DNA of 7,114 nucleotides from CAYXOX01 sp964466745. Lineage in GTDB: Bacteria > Pseudomonadota > Alphaproteobacteria > Rhodobacterales > Rhodobacteraceae. This document shows positions 1-5,573 of the stretch, piece by piece (position 1 is the stretch's first letter; each line of letters begins with the position of its first letter). The DNA lies in NCBI GenBank assembly GCA_964466745.1, contig CAYXOX010000155.1:1-7114 (forward strand), read 5' to 3'. The position numbers were made by a program, and so were the translations under genes. The notes under the pieces are model-generated. The model worked only from the letters and a program-made list of their open reading frames with translations, did not search any database and was not told the origin of the DNA.

Positions 1-12
1 CCCAAACGCACC

Positions 13-38
13 GCCCCCGCAAGCCGCGCCGCGGGGCG
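13..38 (-). terminator. Possible intrinsic terminator after the RatA/COQ10-like gene
   Basis: Directly after the stop codon of the minus-strand gene at 40-483, CCCCGC (15-20) can pair with GCGGGG (31-36) around a 10-base loop. Two more pairs (13-37 and 12-38) form if C14 bulges. Reading on in the minus direction there is only a short T run (TTT, positions 6-4), so this is a weak Rho-independent terminator at best. The region is GC-rich and chance stems are common. Confidence 0.3.
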
Positions 39-39
39 C

Positions 40-483
40 CTAACCGTAGAGCTCGCGCGCACGGTGCTCGAAGGCGCGCACGATCCGCTGCATCGCCTCG
101 TGGAAGAACATGCCGGCCGCCCCCTGGAGCAACCTGTTGCGAAACTCGAAATCCACGTCGAACTCGATCTTGCAGCCGCCATCCGCATCCCCGAAGCGCC
201 AGCGCGACTGCATGTGGCGGAACGGCCCGTCGATATACTCGGTATCGATCCGGCTGGCATCGGGAAAGAGCGTCACCCGGCTGCCGAAGCGCTCGCGAAA
301 GACCCTGAACGAGACCACCAGATCGGCCTCCATCACCTCGGTGCCGCCCTGGGGCGTGATCCCGCGCACCCGCGCCGCCGCCACCCAGGGCAGGAAATCC
401 GGATAGGACGCCACATCCGCCACCAGCTCGTACATCTGCAGGGGCGTGTACGGCAGGAAACGGCTTTCGGAATGCTTGGGCAT
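40..483 (-). CDS. RatA/COQ10-like START-domain protein (SRPBCC superfamily)
   Basis: This 147-residue protein is the normal length for the bacterial RatA / mitochondrial COQ10 family of single START-like domains. Near the N-terminus, residues 18-33 carry the family signature: Tyr-x-x-Val-x-Asp-Val, then Tyr-Pro-x-Phe-Leu-Pro-Trp. A predicted beta-rich core follows, with FxVDFEF-like strands, and a C-terminal amphipathic helix (about 126-147, with Phe-Phe-His-Glu-Ala) closes the lipid-binding cavity in this fold. COQ10 proteins bind ubiquinone and support respiratory function. E. coli RatA was described as an inhibitor of ribosome subunit joining, hence the common label 'toxin'. No antitoxin-like ratB gene lies beside it, so in an alphaproteobacterium I favour the quinone role (inference). 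The ATG at 483 has AAAGG 6 bases upstream. The gene is divergent from hpt across a 71-base gap. Confidence 0.9.
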   Translation of the reverse strand: MPKHSESRFLPYTPLQMYELVADVASYPDFLPWVAAARVRGITPQGGTEVMEADLVVSFRVFRERFGSRVTLFPDASRIDTEYIDGPFRHMQSRWRFGDADGGCKIEFDVDFEFRNRLLQGAAGMFFHEAMQRIVRAFEHRARELYG

Positions 484-498
484 GGGGCGCCTTTGCAG

Positions 499-526
499 GT
501 GACAGTGGGCCGTGATGTCGTAGACT
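499..526 (+). promoter_or_regulatory. Candidate sigma-70 promoter for hpt
   Basis: GTGACA (499-504, five of six matches to TTGACA) and TAGACT (521-526, four of six to TATAAT) are separated by 16 bases and lie just upstream of hpt in the divergent gap with the RatA/COQ10-like gene. Transcription would start near 533 and give a short leader containing the AAGGGG ribosome site (541-546). This is a by-eye match only. Confidence 0.4.
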
Positions 527-554
527 GCGCGCGGGAAATCAAGGGGTTTGGGGC

Positions 555-1097
555 ATGGCGGAGCGGGCCTACACGGTCGAGACCATGATTTCGGCCAAGG
601 CGATCGCGGCGCGGATCGAGGCGCTGGCGCGCGAGATCTCGGCGGAGTTCGCGGGCACCGACAAGCTCGTGGTCGTGGGGCTGCTGCGCGGCTCCTTCGT
701 GTTCATCGCCGACCTCGTGCGCGAGCTGGAGCTGCCCGTGGAGGTCGATTTCCTCGAGGCCTCCTCCTACGGGGATTCGATGGAGAGCTCGCGCGAGGTG
801 CGCATCCTCAAGGATCTGCGCGGCAAGATCGAGGGCCGCGACGTGCTGGTGGTGGAAGACATCGTGGATACCGGCCACACGCTGGCCCATGTTGTCGGGC
901 TGCTGCGCTCGCGCCGCCCCGCGAAACTGCGCGCCATCGCCCTGCTCGACAAGCCCTCGCGCCGCGAGGTGGAAATCGCGGCGGACTGGGTGGGATTCGA
1001 GATTCCCGACGAATTCGTCGTGGGTTACGGCATCGACTTCGCGCAAAGAAACAGGAACCTGCCCTACATCGGCAAGGTCCGCTTCACCGAGGGGTGA
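555..1097 (+). CDS. hpt: Hypoxanthine phosphoribosyltransferase
   Basis: This cytosolic purine-salvage enzyme joins hypoxanthine (and usually guanine) to PRPP, giving IMP or GMP and pyrophosphate. The protein has 180 residues, normal for bacterial Hpt. The PRPP-binding signature is complete: a hydrophobic strand (97-100), the acidic pair Glu101-Asp102, and Asp105-Thr-Gly, where Asp105 is the expected catalytic base. Leu-Arg-Gly-Ser at 44-47 is the pyrophosphate loop, Ser-Ser-Tyr-Gly at 70-73 lies in the flexible lid, Lys133 in Asp-Lys-Pro should contact the purine O6, and the tail has Gly-Tyr-Gly-x-Asp (157-161) and Asn-Leu-Pro-Tyr-Ile-Gly. The ATG at 555 has AAGGGG 8 bases upstream; an internal Met11 would remove the start of the first helix and is less likely. 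A candidate promoter lies at 499-526. guaA, at the other end of the window, feeds the same GMP pool. Confidence 0.97.
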   Translation: MAERAYTVETMISAKAIAARIEALAREISAEFAGTDKLVVVGLLRGSFVFIADLVRELELPVEVDFLEASSYGDSMESSREVRILKDLRGKIEGRDVLVVEDIVDTGHTLAHVVGLLRSRRPAKLRAIALLDKPSRREVEIAADWVGFEIPDEFVVGYGIDFAQRNRNLPYIGKVRFTEG

Positions 1098-1164
1098 TCC
1101 GGGCCGTGCCCGCGCCCGTCGGCGGCTCTCCGCCACTCGCGGGCCACGCGCGTCGTCGCGAGGC

Positions 1165-1194
1165 TTGGGCGGAACGCAGGACAGCGTGTAGGCT
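1165..1194 (+). promoter_or_regulatory. Weak candidate promoter for the cytochrome pair
   Basis: In the 130-base gap between hpt and the first cytochrome gene, TTGGGC (1165-1170) and TAGGCT (1189-1194) stand 18 bases apart, each matching three of six consensus bases. The gap also has a small hairpin, GGCGG-CTCT-CCGCC (1121-1134), with no T tract, which might weaken read-through from hpt. The gap length argues for some independent expression of the cytochromes, but the elements are poor. Confidence 0.25.
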
Positions 1195-1227
1195 CCGCGA
1201 CATCGCAACCCGTCCGGAGACCCTGAC

Positions 1228-1689
1228 ATGACGCCCATCCGCCTGTGTTCCGCCGCCCTGGCCGCCGCCAGCATCGCCCTGCCAGCCGTCGCCCAGGATT
1301 TCTCCCGCCAGGTCCAGGCCCGGCAGGGCCACATGCAGACCCAGGCGCTCAGCCTCGGCACCATCGCCGGTATGGTGCGCGGGCAGATCGCCTACGATGC
1401 CGCGGCCGCGTCGGAAGCCGCCGGAAACCTCGCGGCGATCTCGGATCTCTCCATTGCCCCGTTCTGGCCCGAAGGCTCCGACAGCGCGAGCATGGACGGC
1501 ACCCGGGCCCTTCCCTCGATCTGGGAGAACAACGCCGATTTCCTCGCCAAGTGGGACGCCTTCGGAGAGGCCGCGGCCAGCCTCGCGGCGGTTGCCGGAG
1601 ACGGCCAGGAGGCGCTTGGCCCGGCGCTCGGCGCCCTCGGCCAGACCTGCCAGGCCTGCCACGAGAGCTACCAGGAACCCCGGAGCTGA
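1228..1689 (+). CDS. Cytochrome c'/c556-type periplasmic monoheme cytochrome
   Basis: The 153-residue precursor has a Sec signal peptide (1-22, cleaved after Ala-Val-Ala) and a mostly alpha-helical mature part that ends with the single heme site Cys141-Gln-Ala-Cys144-His145 and then Glu-Ser-Tyr. A heme site at the extreme C-terminus of a helical protein is the hallmark of the class II cytochrome c family (c' and c556). Near the start of the mature chain, Arg32 and Met36 have the Arg-x3-Met spacing of this family. Met at the second position is the sixth iron ligand in low-spin c556, whereas high-spin c' lacks a ligand there, so I predict a c556-like electron carrier rather than a gas-binding c'. 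The ATG at 1228 has GGAG 8 bases upstream (1216-1219). Four bases after its stop the diheme cytochrome gene starts, suggesting one transcript and a functional partnership in the periplasm. Confidence 0.88.
   Translation: MTPIRLCSAALAAASIALPAVAQDFSRQVQARQGHMQTQALSLGTIAGMVRGQIAYDAAAASEAAGNLAAISDLSIAPFWPEGSDSASMDGTRALPSIWENNADFLAKWDAFGEAAASLAAVAGDGQEALGPALGALGQTCQACHESYQEPRS
1682..1685 (+). promoter_or_regulatory. Ribosome binding site fixing the GTG start of the diheme cytochrome
   Basis: GGAG lies within the last codons of the upstream cytochrome gene, 8 bases before GTG at 1694. The open frame extends further upstream, but that part would overlap the whole upstream cytochrome gene out of frame and carries no recognisable protein. 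This site, plus the membrane segment that begins right after it, makes 1694 the best start. Confidence 0.7.
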
Positions 1690-1693
1690 CCCC

Positions 1694-2584
1694 GTGCGGG
1701 CCTGGCTCGGCGGCCTTGCCGCGGCGCTCGTCTTCGGCGCCGCGCTCGGCGCCTGGCTGACGCGCCCCGCCGCGGTGGACACCGCCCGGCTCGAAGGACT
1801 GACAGGGGATCCCGCGCAGGGCGAGCGGGTGTTCTGGGCGGCGGGCTGCGCCTCCTGCCACGCCGCGCCCGGGGCGGCGGGCGAAGATCTGCTGGTCCTT
1901 TCGGGCGGCTATGCCATCGAGACCGGGTTCGGCACCTTCGTGGCCCCCAACATTTCTCCGCATCCATCCGCCGGGATCGGCGGGTGGGAGCGCGAGGATT
2001 TCGCCCGCGCGGTCTGGGCGGGCGTGGCGCCTGATGGCCGCCATTACTACCCGGCCTTTCCCTACACCGCCTATGCCGGCATCGCGCCGCAGGATCTCGC
2101 CGATCTGTGGAGCTTCGTGCAGGCCCTGCCGGAAAGCGCGAACCGCCCCGAGCCCTCCGCGCTGGCCTTCCCCTACTCGCTCCGGCGCGGGATCGGCCTG
2201 TGGAAGCGGCTCCACACCGGCCGCGGATACGTGCTCGATGTGCCGGCGGGCTCGGAGCTGGAACGTGGCCGCTACCTCGCCGAGGCGCTGGGCCATTGCG
2301 GGGAATGCCACACGCCGCGCAACGCGCTGGGCGGGCTCGACCGCTCCCGGTGGATGGCGGGCGCGCCCAACCCCTCCGGGCCCGGCACGATCCCCGGCAT
2401 CACGCCCGCGACCCTGCGCTGGTCGGCCGAGGACATCGCCTATTACCTCGAATCGGGCTTCACGCCCGAGTTCGACAGCGTGGGCGGCACGATGGCGAGC
2501 GTGGTGCGCAGCTACGCACGCCTCCCCGCGGAGGACCGCGCCGCGGTGGCCGCCTACGTCAAGGCGCTCCCGCCGGCCGAGTAG
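1694..2584 (+). CDS. Membrane-anchored diheme cytochrome c
   Basis: Starting at GTG, the protein has 296 residues. Residues 4-22 form a hydrophobic segment after a single Arg, with no clear cleavage site, so it probably anchors the protein in the inner membrane with the bulk in the periplasm. Two class I cytochrome domains follow: heme site Cys52-Ala-Ser-Cys55-His56 in the first and Cys202-Gly-Glu-Cys205-His206 in the second. The block around 114-127 (Asp-Gly-Arg-His-Tyr-Tyr-Pro, then Phe-Pro-Tyr) and the Thr-Pro-Arg-Asn after the second heme resemble cytochrome subunits of membrane-bound alcohol/aldehyde dehydrogenases. Met267 (Gly-Gly-Thr-Met-Ala) is the likely ligand of heme 2. Residues 57-220, which include all of domain 1 after its heme site, contain no Met, so heme 1 needs another ligand (His117, His90 or His174 are options) or is five-coordinate. 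No dehydrogenase gene is adjacent, so the electron donor is unknown; the c556-like protein just upstream is the obvious partner. Confidence 0.88.
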   Translation: MRAWLGGLAAALVFGAALGAWLTRPAAVDTARLEGLTGDPAQGERVFWAAGCASCHAAPGAAGEDLLVLSGGYAIETGFGTFVAPNISPHPSAGIGGWEREDFARAVWAGVAPDGRHYYPAFPYTAYAGIAPQDLADLWSFVQALPESANRPEPSALAFPYSLRRGIGLWKRLHTGRGYVLDVPAGSELERGRYLAEALGHCGECHTPRNALGGLDRSRWMAGAPNPSGPGTIPGITPATLRWSAEDIAYYLESGFTPEFDSVGGTMASVVRSYARLPAEDRAAVAAYVKALPPAE

Positions 2585-2611
2585 CGCCGCGCTCGTCGCC
2601 GGGGCCGCCGC

Positions 2612-2642
2612 GCCTTCGGGGAAGGCCGCCCCGGTGGGGGCG
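2612..2642. terminator. Paired GC hairpins between convergent genes
   Basis: The 75-base gap between the convergent diheme cytochrome gene and the six-cysteine protein gene holds two small perfect stems: GCCTTC/GAAGGC (2612-2617 with 2621-2626, 3-base loop) and CGCCCC/GGGGCG (2627-2632 with 2637-2642, 4-base loop). Neither is followed by a T run on either strand, so they could act as bidirectional or Rho-assisted stops, but they may be chance pairings in GC-rich DNA. Confidence 0.3.
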
Positions 2643-2659
2643 CCGCTCCGGCTTTCGCC

Positions 2660-3103
2660 TCAGCCGCGCGGCGGCACGCGGGTGCGGGCGGCAAGGGCGC
2701 CGCAAGGGCCCGAGAGGGTCGCGAGCCGGTGGCCGTTCGCCAACTTCCGCGGCCCGAGGCGCACCCGCAGATCGCCGTCGCAGCCCGGACCGGGATCGAA
2801 GCGCAGCACGTAGATGCACCGGCCGTCCACCCGGGCGCGGACATCCTCTCCCGGGCCGAGCGCGTTGGCCGGCCGGCGGACGGCGGCCGCACACGCGTTC
2901 GGGCCGCCCGGACGCTGGCGCACCGCGAGCCGCGCCGAAACCGAAGCCTCGTTGACGATCCGGATCTCGGCGCAGCTCCCGGCCCCGTTCGGGCAGAAAT
3001 CGAGCGCGCCCTCGCGCCCTTCCGCGGCAGGGGCGGCCGTGCCGGGAGCCAGCGAGCCGAGCACGACACAGGCGATGGCGGCGAGCTGGATGCGAAGGGG
3101 CAT
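2660..3103 (-). CDS. Secreted six-cysteine protein of unknown function
   Basis: I do not recognise this 147-residue protein. It has a clear Sec signal peptide (basic Arg4, hydrophobic core about 5-18, likely cleavage near Ala24-Ala27) and a mature part of about 120 residues with exactly six cysteines (37, 44, 71, 96, 108, 134), enough for three disulfides in the periplasm or outside. The chain is rich in Arg and Gly, and several short alternating polar/hydrophobic stretches (46-50, 57-62, 96-102, 112-116) suggest a small beta-rich domain. The ATG at 3103 has GGAG 8 bases upstream; the frame stays open to 3178, but the extra 25 residues would bury the signal peptide, so I reject that start. 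It lies 115 bases downstream of lipA on the same strand and may be read from lipA transcripts. It could be real but lineage-specific. Confidence 0.7.
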   Translation of the reverse strand: MPLRIQLAAIACVVLGSLAPGTAAPAAEGREGALDFCPNGAGSCAEIRIVNEASVSARLAVRQRPGGPNACAAAVRRPANALGPGEDVRARVDGRCIYVLRFDPGPGCDGDLRVRLGPRKLANGHRLATLSGPCGALAARTRVPPRG

Positions 3104-3111
3104 GGCGCGAA

Positions 3112-3115
3112 CTCC
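3112..3115 (-). promoter_or_regulatory. Ribosome binding site fixing the start of the six-cysteine protein
   Basis: On the minus strand GGAG stands 8 bases before the ATG at 3103, which opens directly into a signal peptide. This supports the shorter reading over the upstream in-frame ATG at 3178. Confidence 0.65.
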
Positions 3116-3177
3116 GGGCGTCACCGGGCGGCGTTGCGCCCGCCCCGCCGTTCGACCCGCCGAACATGGCAGGGACA

Positions 3178-3201
3178 AGGCGCCGGCGCGGCGGTGCGCC
3201 T
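3178..3201 (-). terminator. Possible weak terminator after lipA
   Basis: About 18-40 bases past the lipA stop, AGGCGC (minus strand 3201-3196) can pair with GCGCCT (3183-3178) around a 12-base GC-rich loop, and the minus-strand sequence then reads TGTCC. With so few T residues the evidence for intrinsic termination is thin, and read-through into the six-cysteine gene is possible. Confidence 0.22.
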
Positions 3202-3218
3202 GCCCTCGGCCGCGCCGC

Positions 3219-4169
3219 TCAGCCGCGGCCGAGCTGGGCAGTCCGCGCCGCGCGCAGCCGGGCGAAATCCTCGCCCGCGTGGTAGCTCGAGCGCGTGAGC
3301 GGCGTCGCCGACACCATCAGGAACCCCTTGCCGTATGCCGCGCGCTCGTAGGCGGCGAACTCGTCGGGTGTGACGAATCGATCCACGGCATGGTGCTTGG
3401 GTGTCGGTTGCAGGTACTGGCCGATGGTCAGGAAATCCACTCCCGCCGCCCGCATGTCGTCCATCACCTGAAGCACCGCCTGGCGGTCCTCGCCAAGCCC
3501 CACCATGATGCCCGACTTGGTGAACATGCCCGGGTCGATCTCCTTGACCCGCTGCAGGAGCCGAAGCGAGTGGAAATACCGCGCCCCCGGCCGCACCTCG
3601 GGGTAAAGCCCCGGCACCGTTTCGAGATTGTGGTTGAACACGTCGGGCTGCGCCGCCACCACCTCCTCCACCGCCGCCGGCGGGCACTTGAGGAAATCCG
3701 GGGTCAGGATCTCGATGGTGGTGCCCGGCGCCTGGGCGCGGATGGCGCGGATGGTCTGGGCGAAATGCGCCGCCCCGCCGTCCTCGAGATCATCGCGGTC
3801 CACCGAGGTGATCACCACGTGGTTGAGCCCCAGCTTGCGTACCGCCGCCGCCACACGGCCCGGCTCGAACACGTCGAGCGCGTCGGGGCGCCCGGTGGCG
3901 ACGTTGCAGAAGGTGCAGCCGCGGGTGCAGATCTCCCCCATGATCATCATGGTGGCGTGGCCCTGGTTCCAGCACTCGCCCACATTGGGGCAGCCGGCCT
4001 CCTCGCAGACGGTCACGAGCCCGTGCTCGCGCAGGGTGTCGCGCGTCGCGCGGTAGCCCTCGCCCACCGGCGCCTTCACGCGGATCCAGTCGGGTTTCCG
4101 GGGCTGCGCCGCGTCCGGGCGGCGCGCCTTCTCGGGATGTCGCATCTCCGGGATCTTGAGATCGCGCAT
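3219..4169 (-). CDS. lipA: Lipoyl synthase (radical SAM)
   Basis: LipA inserts two sulfur atoms into protein-bound octanoyl groups to make the lipoyl cofactor of pyruvate and 2-oxoglutarate dehydrogenases and the glycine cleavage system. The protein has 316 residues (E. coli LipA has 321). The sacrificial auxiliary cluster motif Cys55-x4-Cys60-x5-Cys66 and the radical SAM motif Cys81-x3-Cys85-x2-Cys88 are both complete, as is the C-terminal Arg293-Ser-Ser-Tyr296 that supplies the unusual serine ligand to the auxiliary cluster. The ATG at 4169 is chosen over the longer open frame because the N-terminus then begins Met-Arg-Asp-Leu-Lys-Ile-Pro-Glu, typical of alphaproteobacterial LipA, with GGAG 10 bases upstream (4180-4183). 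No lipB is in view. I recall a RatA/COQ10-like gene often lying directly downstream of lipA in this group; here that gene is 2.7 kb further on. Confidence 0.97.
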   Translation of the reverse strand: MRDLKIPEMRHPEKARRPDAAQPRKPDWIRVKAPVGEGYRATRDTLREHGLVTVCEEAGCPNVGECWNQGHATMMIMGEICTRGCTFCNVATGRPDALDVFEPGRVAAAVRKLGLNHVVITSVDRDDLEDGGAAHFAQTIRAIRAQAPGTTIEILTPDFLKCPPAAVEEVVAAQPDVFNHNLETVPGLYPEVRPGARYFHSLRLLQRVKEIDPGMFTKSGIMVGLGEDRQAVLQVMDDMRAAGVDFLTIGQYLQPTPKHHAVDRFVTPDEFAAYERAAYGKGFLMVSATPLTRSSYHAGEDFARLRAARTAQLGRG

Positions 4170-4200
4170 GTGGGGTCGGCTCCATCGCTTCGGCACCGGC

Positions 4201-4228
4201 ACAATAGCCCTCCGCGGCGGGATTGAAA
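4201..4228 (-). promoter_or_regulatory. Candidate promoter for lipA
   Basis: On the minus strand, TTTCAA (4228-4223, three of six matches) and TATTGT (4206-4201, four of six) are separated by 16 bases and end about 31 bases before the lipA start. This is one of the few less GC-rich patches upstream of lipA. It is a weak match read by eye. Confidence 0.3.
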
Positions 4229-4315
4229 GGCCCCCGGCGCGCGCCCCCGCGCCGCATCCCGGCGCCCCCACCGGCGCCTCCCCGCCGCACGTCCGGCATG
4301 CCGTGCGCCCGCCCC

Positions 4316-4339
4316 TTCATCATCTTGGCCCAAATACTC
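4316..4339. repeat. AT-rich intergenic element resembling a dispersed Rhodobacteraceae motif
   Basis: Within the 219-base gap between lipA and the outer membrane protein gene (4170-4388) there is a sharp AT-rich island. On the minus strand it contains GAGTATTTGGGCCAAGATGA. From memory, near-identical short strings recur in intergenic regions of Rhodobacter, Paracoccus and roseobacter genomes, often at gene ends. There is only one copy in this window, so the repeat status rests on recall. A GGCGCC-CCCACC-GGCGCC hairpin (4261-4278) lies nearby. The element lies between the 3' end of the outer membrane protein gene and the 5' side of lipA. Confidence 0.4.
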
Positions 4340-4352
4340 ATGGCCCGCGGGC

Positions 4353-4389
4353 GGCCGCTCGCGCGCGCTCCGCGTGGCCCGCAGCGGCC
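4353..4389 (-). terminator. Inverted repeat at the end of the outer membrane protein gene
   Basis: GGCCGCT (4353-4359) is a perfect 7-base complement of AGCGGCC (4383-4389), which touches the stop codon of the gene at 4389-5531. The 23-base loop is itself GC-rich and could fold further, and an alternative stem pairs GCGGGC (4347-4352) with GCCCGC (4377-4382). There is no T run directly after it on the minus strand, so termination is only a possibility. Confidence 0.25.
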
Positions 4390-5531
4390 TAGAAGCGGTA
4401 GCCCAGCTGCAGGCCCAGCGTGGCCGCGCCGGCATCGCGGGTGGCGGCGCGGGCGGTGTCGGGCGTGCCGGTCCCCGGCTCGGCGTCGCCGAAGGAGGTC
4501 AGTCGCAGGAACCCGCCCAGGTCGGTGCGCTCGGTGAGCCGGTAGCGGGCCCCGAGGGTGAGCGCGCGCTGGCCGTTGGTCGGAGCGAGCGGCGAGACGA
4601 GCGTGTCGTCCTGCCCCGGCTGCCAGGTGAAGGCGGCCGAGGCCGAGAGCCTGTCGGAGATCGCCCGCGCGACGCCGAGGGTGGCGCTGAAGGTATCGTC
4701 GAGATCGACGAGCCCCTCGCCGGCCAGCGAAAGGAAGGCATCCGGGTCCACGCGGAAGGCCGACCATTCCGCCCACCGCAGCGTGCCGAAGGCGAGCGTG
4801 CCCGGGGCCACGCCCGTCTGCGCGTCGAGCCGGATCGTGCGCGGCGTGCGGCTCTCCACATGGCCGCTCGCGATCACGCCCCCCGCGAGCCGTTCGGTCA
4901 CCGCGAACCGGTGATGAACCTCGGACTGGTAGGTCAGCGCGACACGCAGCGCGACGTCCGGGCGCTCGAAGGCGATGCCCGCCACCCAGCCGGGCGCCAT
5001 GTCCTCTTCAAGGTCCACGCGGTAGGAGGAAACGCCCCCCGGGGGCGGGCCGCCGTAGGCCAGCCCACCGAGCGCGATCTCGCCGGACGCGGTCTGCAGC
5101 TTGGGCCCGCCGAACACGCTCCAGCCGCCCTCGAGGCGCAGGCGCGCCAGCGCGGTCAGCGTGCGCGTCTCGGCGAAAGCCGAGGTTCCGCCGAACTCGG
5201 ATGCCGACGGATCGCCCGGGTAGGCGAGATCGGCCCCGAAGGGGTGATCGAGGATGAGCGCGGCGTCGAGCCTGGGCGAAAGCGCCACCTTCACCCCGAG
5301 GGTGGTGGTGGTGAAATCCTTCACGACACCGTCATAGGGTGTGCCGCCCGGCAACGGCCCGGCGCCGAGCCCGGTTGCCGCGACATCCGCAGCGGTGGTG
5401 GTCACTGTCACCGCGGCGTAGTTGCCCTGTTCGAAAACGAGCTCGGAGGGTTGATAGGTCCGGTCCAGATCGGCCCGCGCCGCGGTGGCGCAGAGCCCCG
5501 CGAGGGCGATCCCCGCCAGCAGCAGTTTCAT
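4389..5531 (-). CDS. OmpP1/FadL-type outer membrane protein
   Basis: This 380-residue protein should form an outer membrane beta-barrel for uptake of hydrophobic molecules such as long-chain fatty acids; the exact substrate cannot be read from sequence. It has a signal peptide (1-20, cleaved after Ala-Arg-Ala), many alternating strands and a C-terminal Leu-Gly-Tyr-Arg-Phe whose final Phe is the classic barrel-assembly signal. Matches to the Rhodobacteraceae form I remember include Phe-Glu-Gln-Gly-Asn-Tyr (33-38), Asp-His-Pro-Phe-Gly-Ala-Asp (95-101), Arg-Val-Ala-Leu-Thr-Tyr about residue 200 and Leu-Arg-Trp-Ala-Glu-Trp about 255. The Asn-Pro-Ala hatch motif of classical FadL is absent, so it is a divergent branch. 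Cys14 in the signal peptide does not form a lipobox. The ATG at 5531 has a strong GGGGAGG 7 bases upstream, and a good promoter candidate precedes it, so it is probably transcribed alone. Confidence 0.85.
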   Translation of the reverse strand: MKLLLAGIALAGLCATAARADLDRTYQPSELVFEQGNYAAVTVTTTAADVAATGLGAGPLPGGTPYDGVVKDFTTTTLGVKVALSPRLDAALILDHPFGADLAYPGDPSASEFGGTSAFAETRTLTALARLRLEGGWSVFGGPKLQTASGEIALGGLAYGGPPPGGVSSYRVDLEEDMAPGWVAGIAFERPDVALRVALTYQSEVHHRFAVTERLAGGVIASGHVESRTPRTIRLDAQTGVAPGTLAFGTLRWAEWSAFRVDPDAFLSLAGEGLVDLDDTFSATLGVARAISDRLSASAAFTWQPGQDDTLVSPLAPTNGQRALTLGARYRLTERTDLGGFLRLTSFGDAEPGTGTPDTARAATRDAGAATLGLQLGYRF

Positions 5532-5573
5532 CGGTCAGCCTCCCCAGCGCGGAGCATCCGCAGGCCGAAGGAG

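Noticed and set aside
40..483. A toxin-antitoxin locus, from the RatA family name
   Set aside because: No antitoxin or RatB-like gene is adjacent; the protein is a START-domain COQ10 relative for which a quinone-related housekeeping role is more likely in alphaproteobacteria.
1098..1227. A small gene between hpt and the first cytochrome
   Set aside because: No frame with a ribosome site fits the 130 bases; frames crossing it are extensions of shadows from the neighbours.
1397..1693. N-terminal extension of the diheme cytochrome frame
   Set aside because: The extra 99 codons overlap the upstream cytochrome gene out of frame, are Arg/Pro-rich, and would place the membrane anchor in the middle of the protein. 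GTG at 1694 has a good ribosome site.
2814..4226. 470-residue plus-strand open frame opposite lipA
   Set aside because: It is antisense to the unmistakable lipA gene, is rich in Arg, His and Ala, and shows no domain. In DNA this GC-rich, frames opposite real genes often stay open by chance.
4170..4388. A small RNA or riboswitch upstream of lipA
   Set aside because: Several GC stems exist (for example 4261-4278), but none resembles a known riboswitch and there is no clear promoter-terminator pair enclosing an RNA gene.
3790..4776. 328-residue minus-strand open frame spanning the lipA to outer membrane protein gap
   Set aside because: It overlaps both real genes in another frame and has an Arg/Gly-rich composition, so it is a GC-driven shadow. 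The short piece in the gap (from the ATG at 4340) has no ribosome site.
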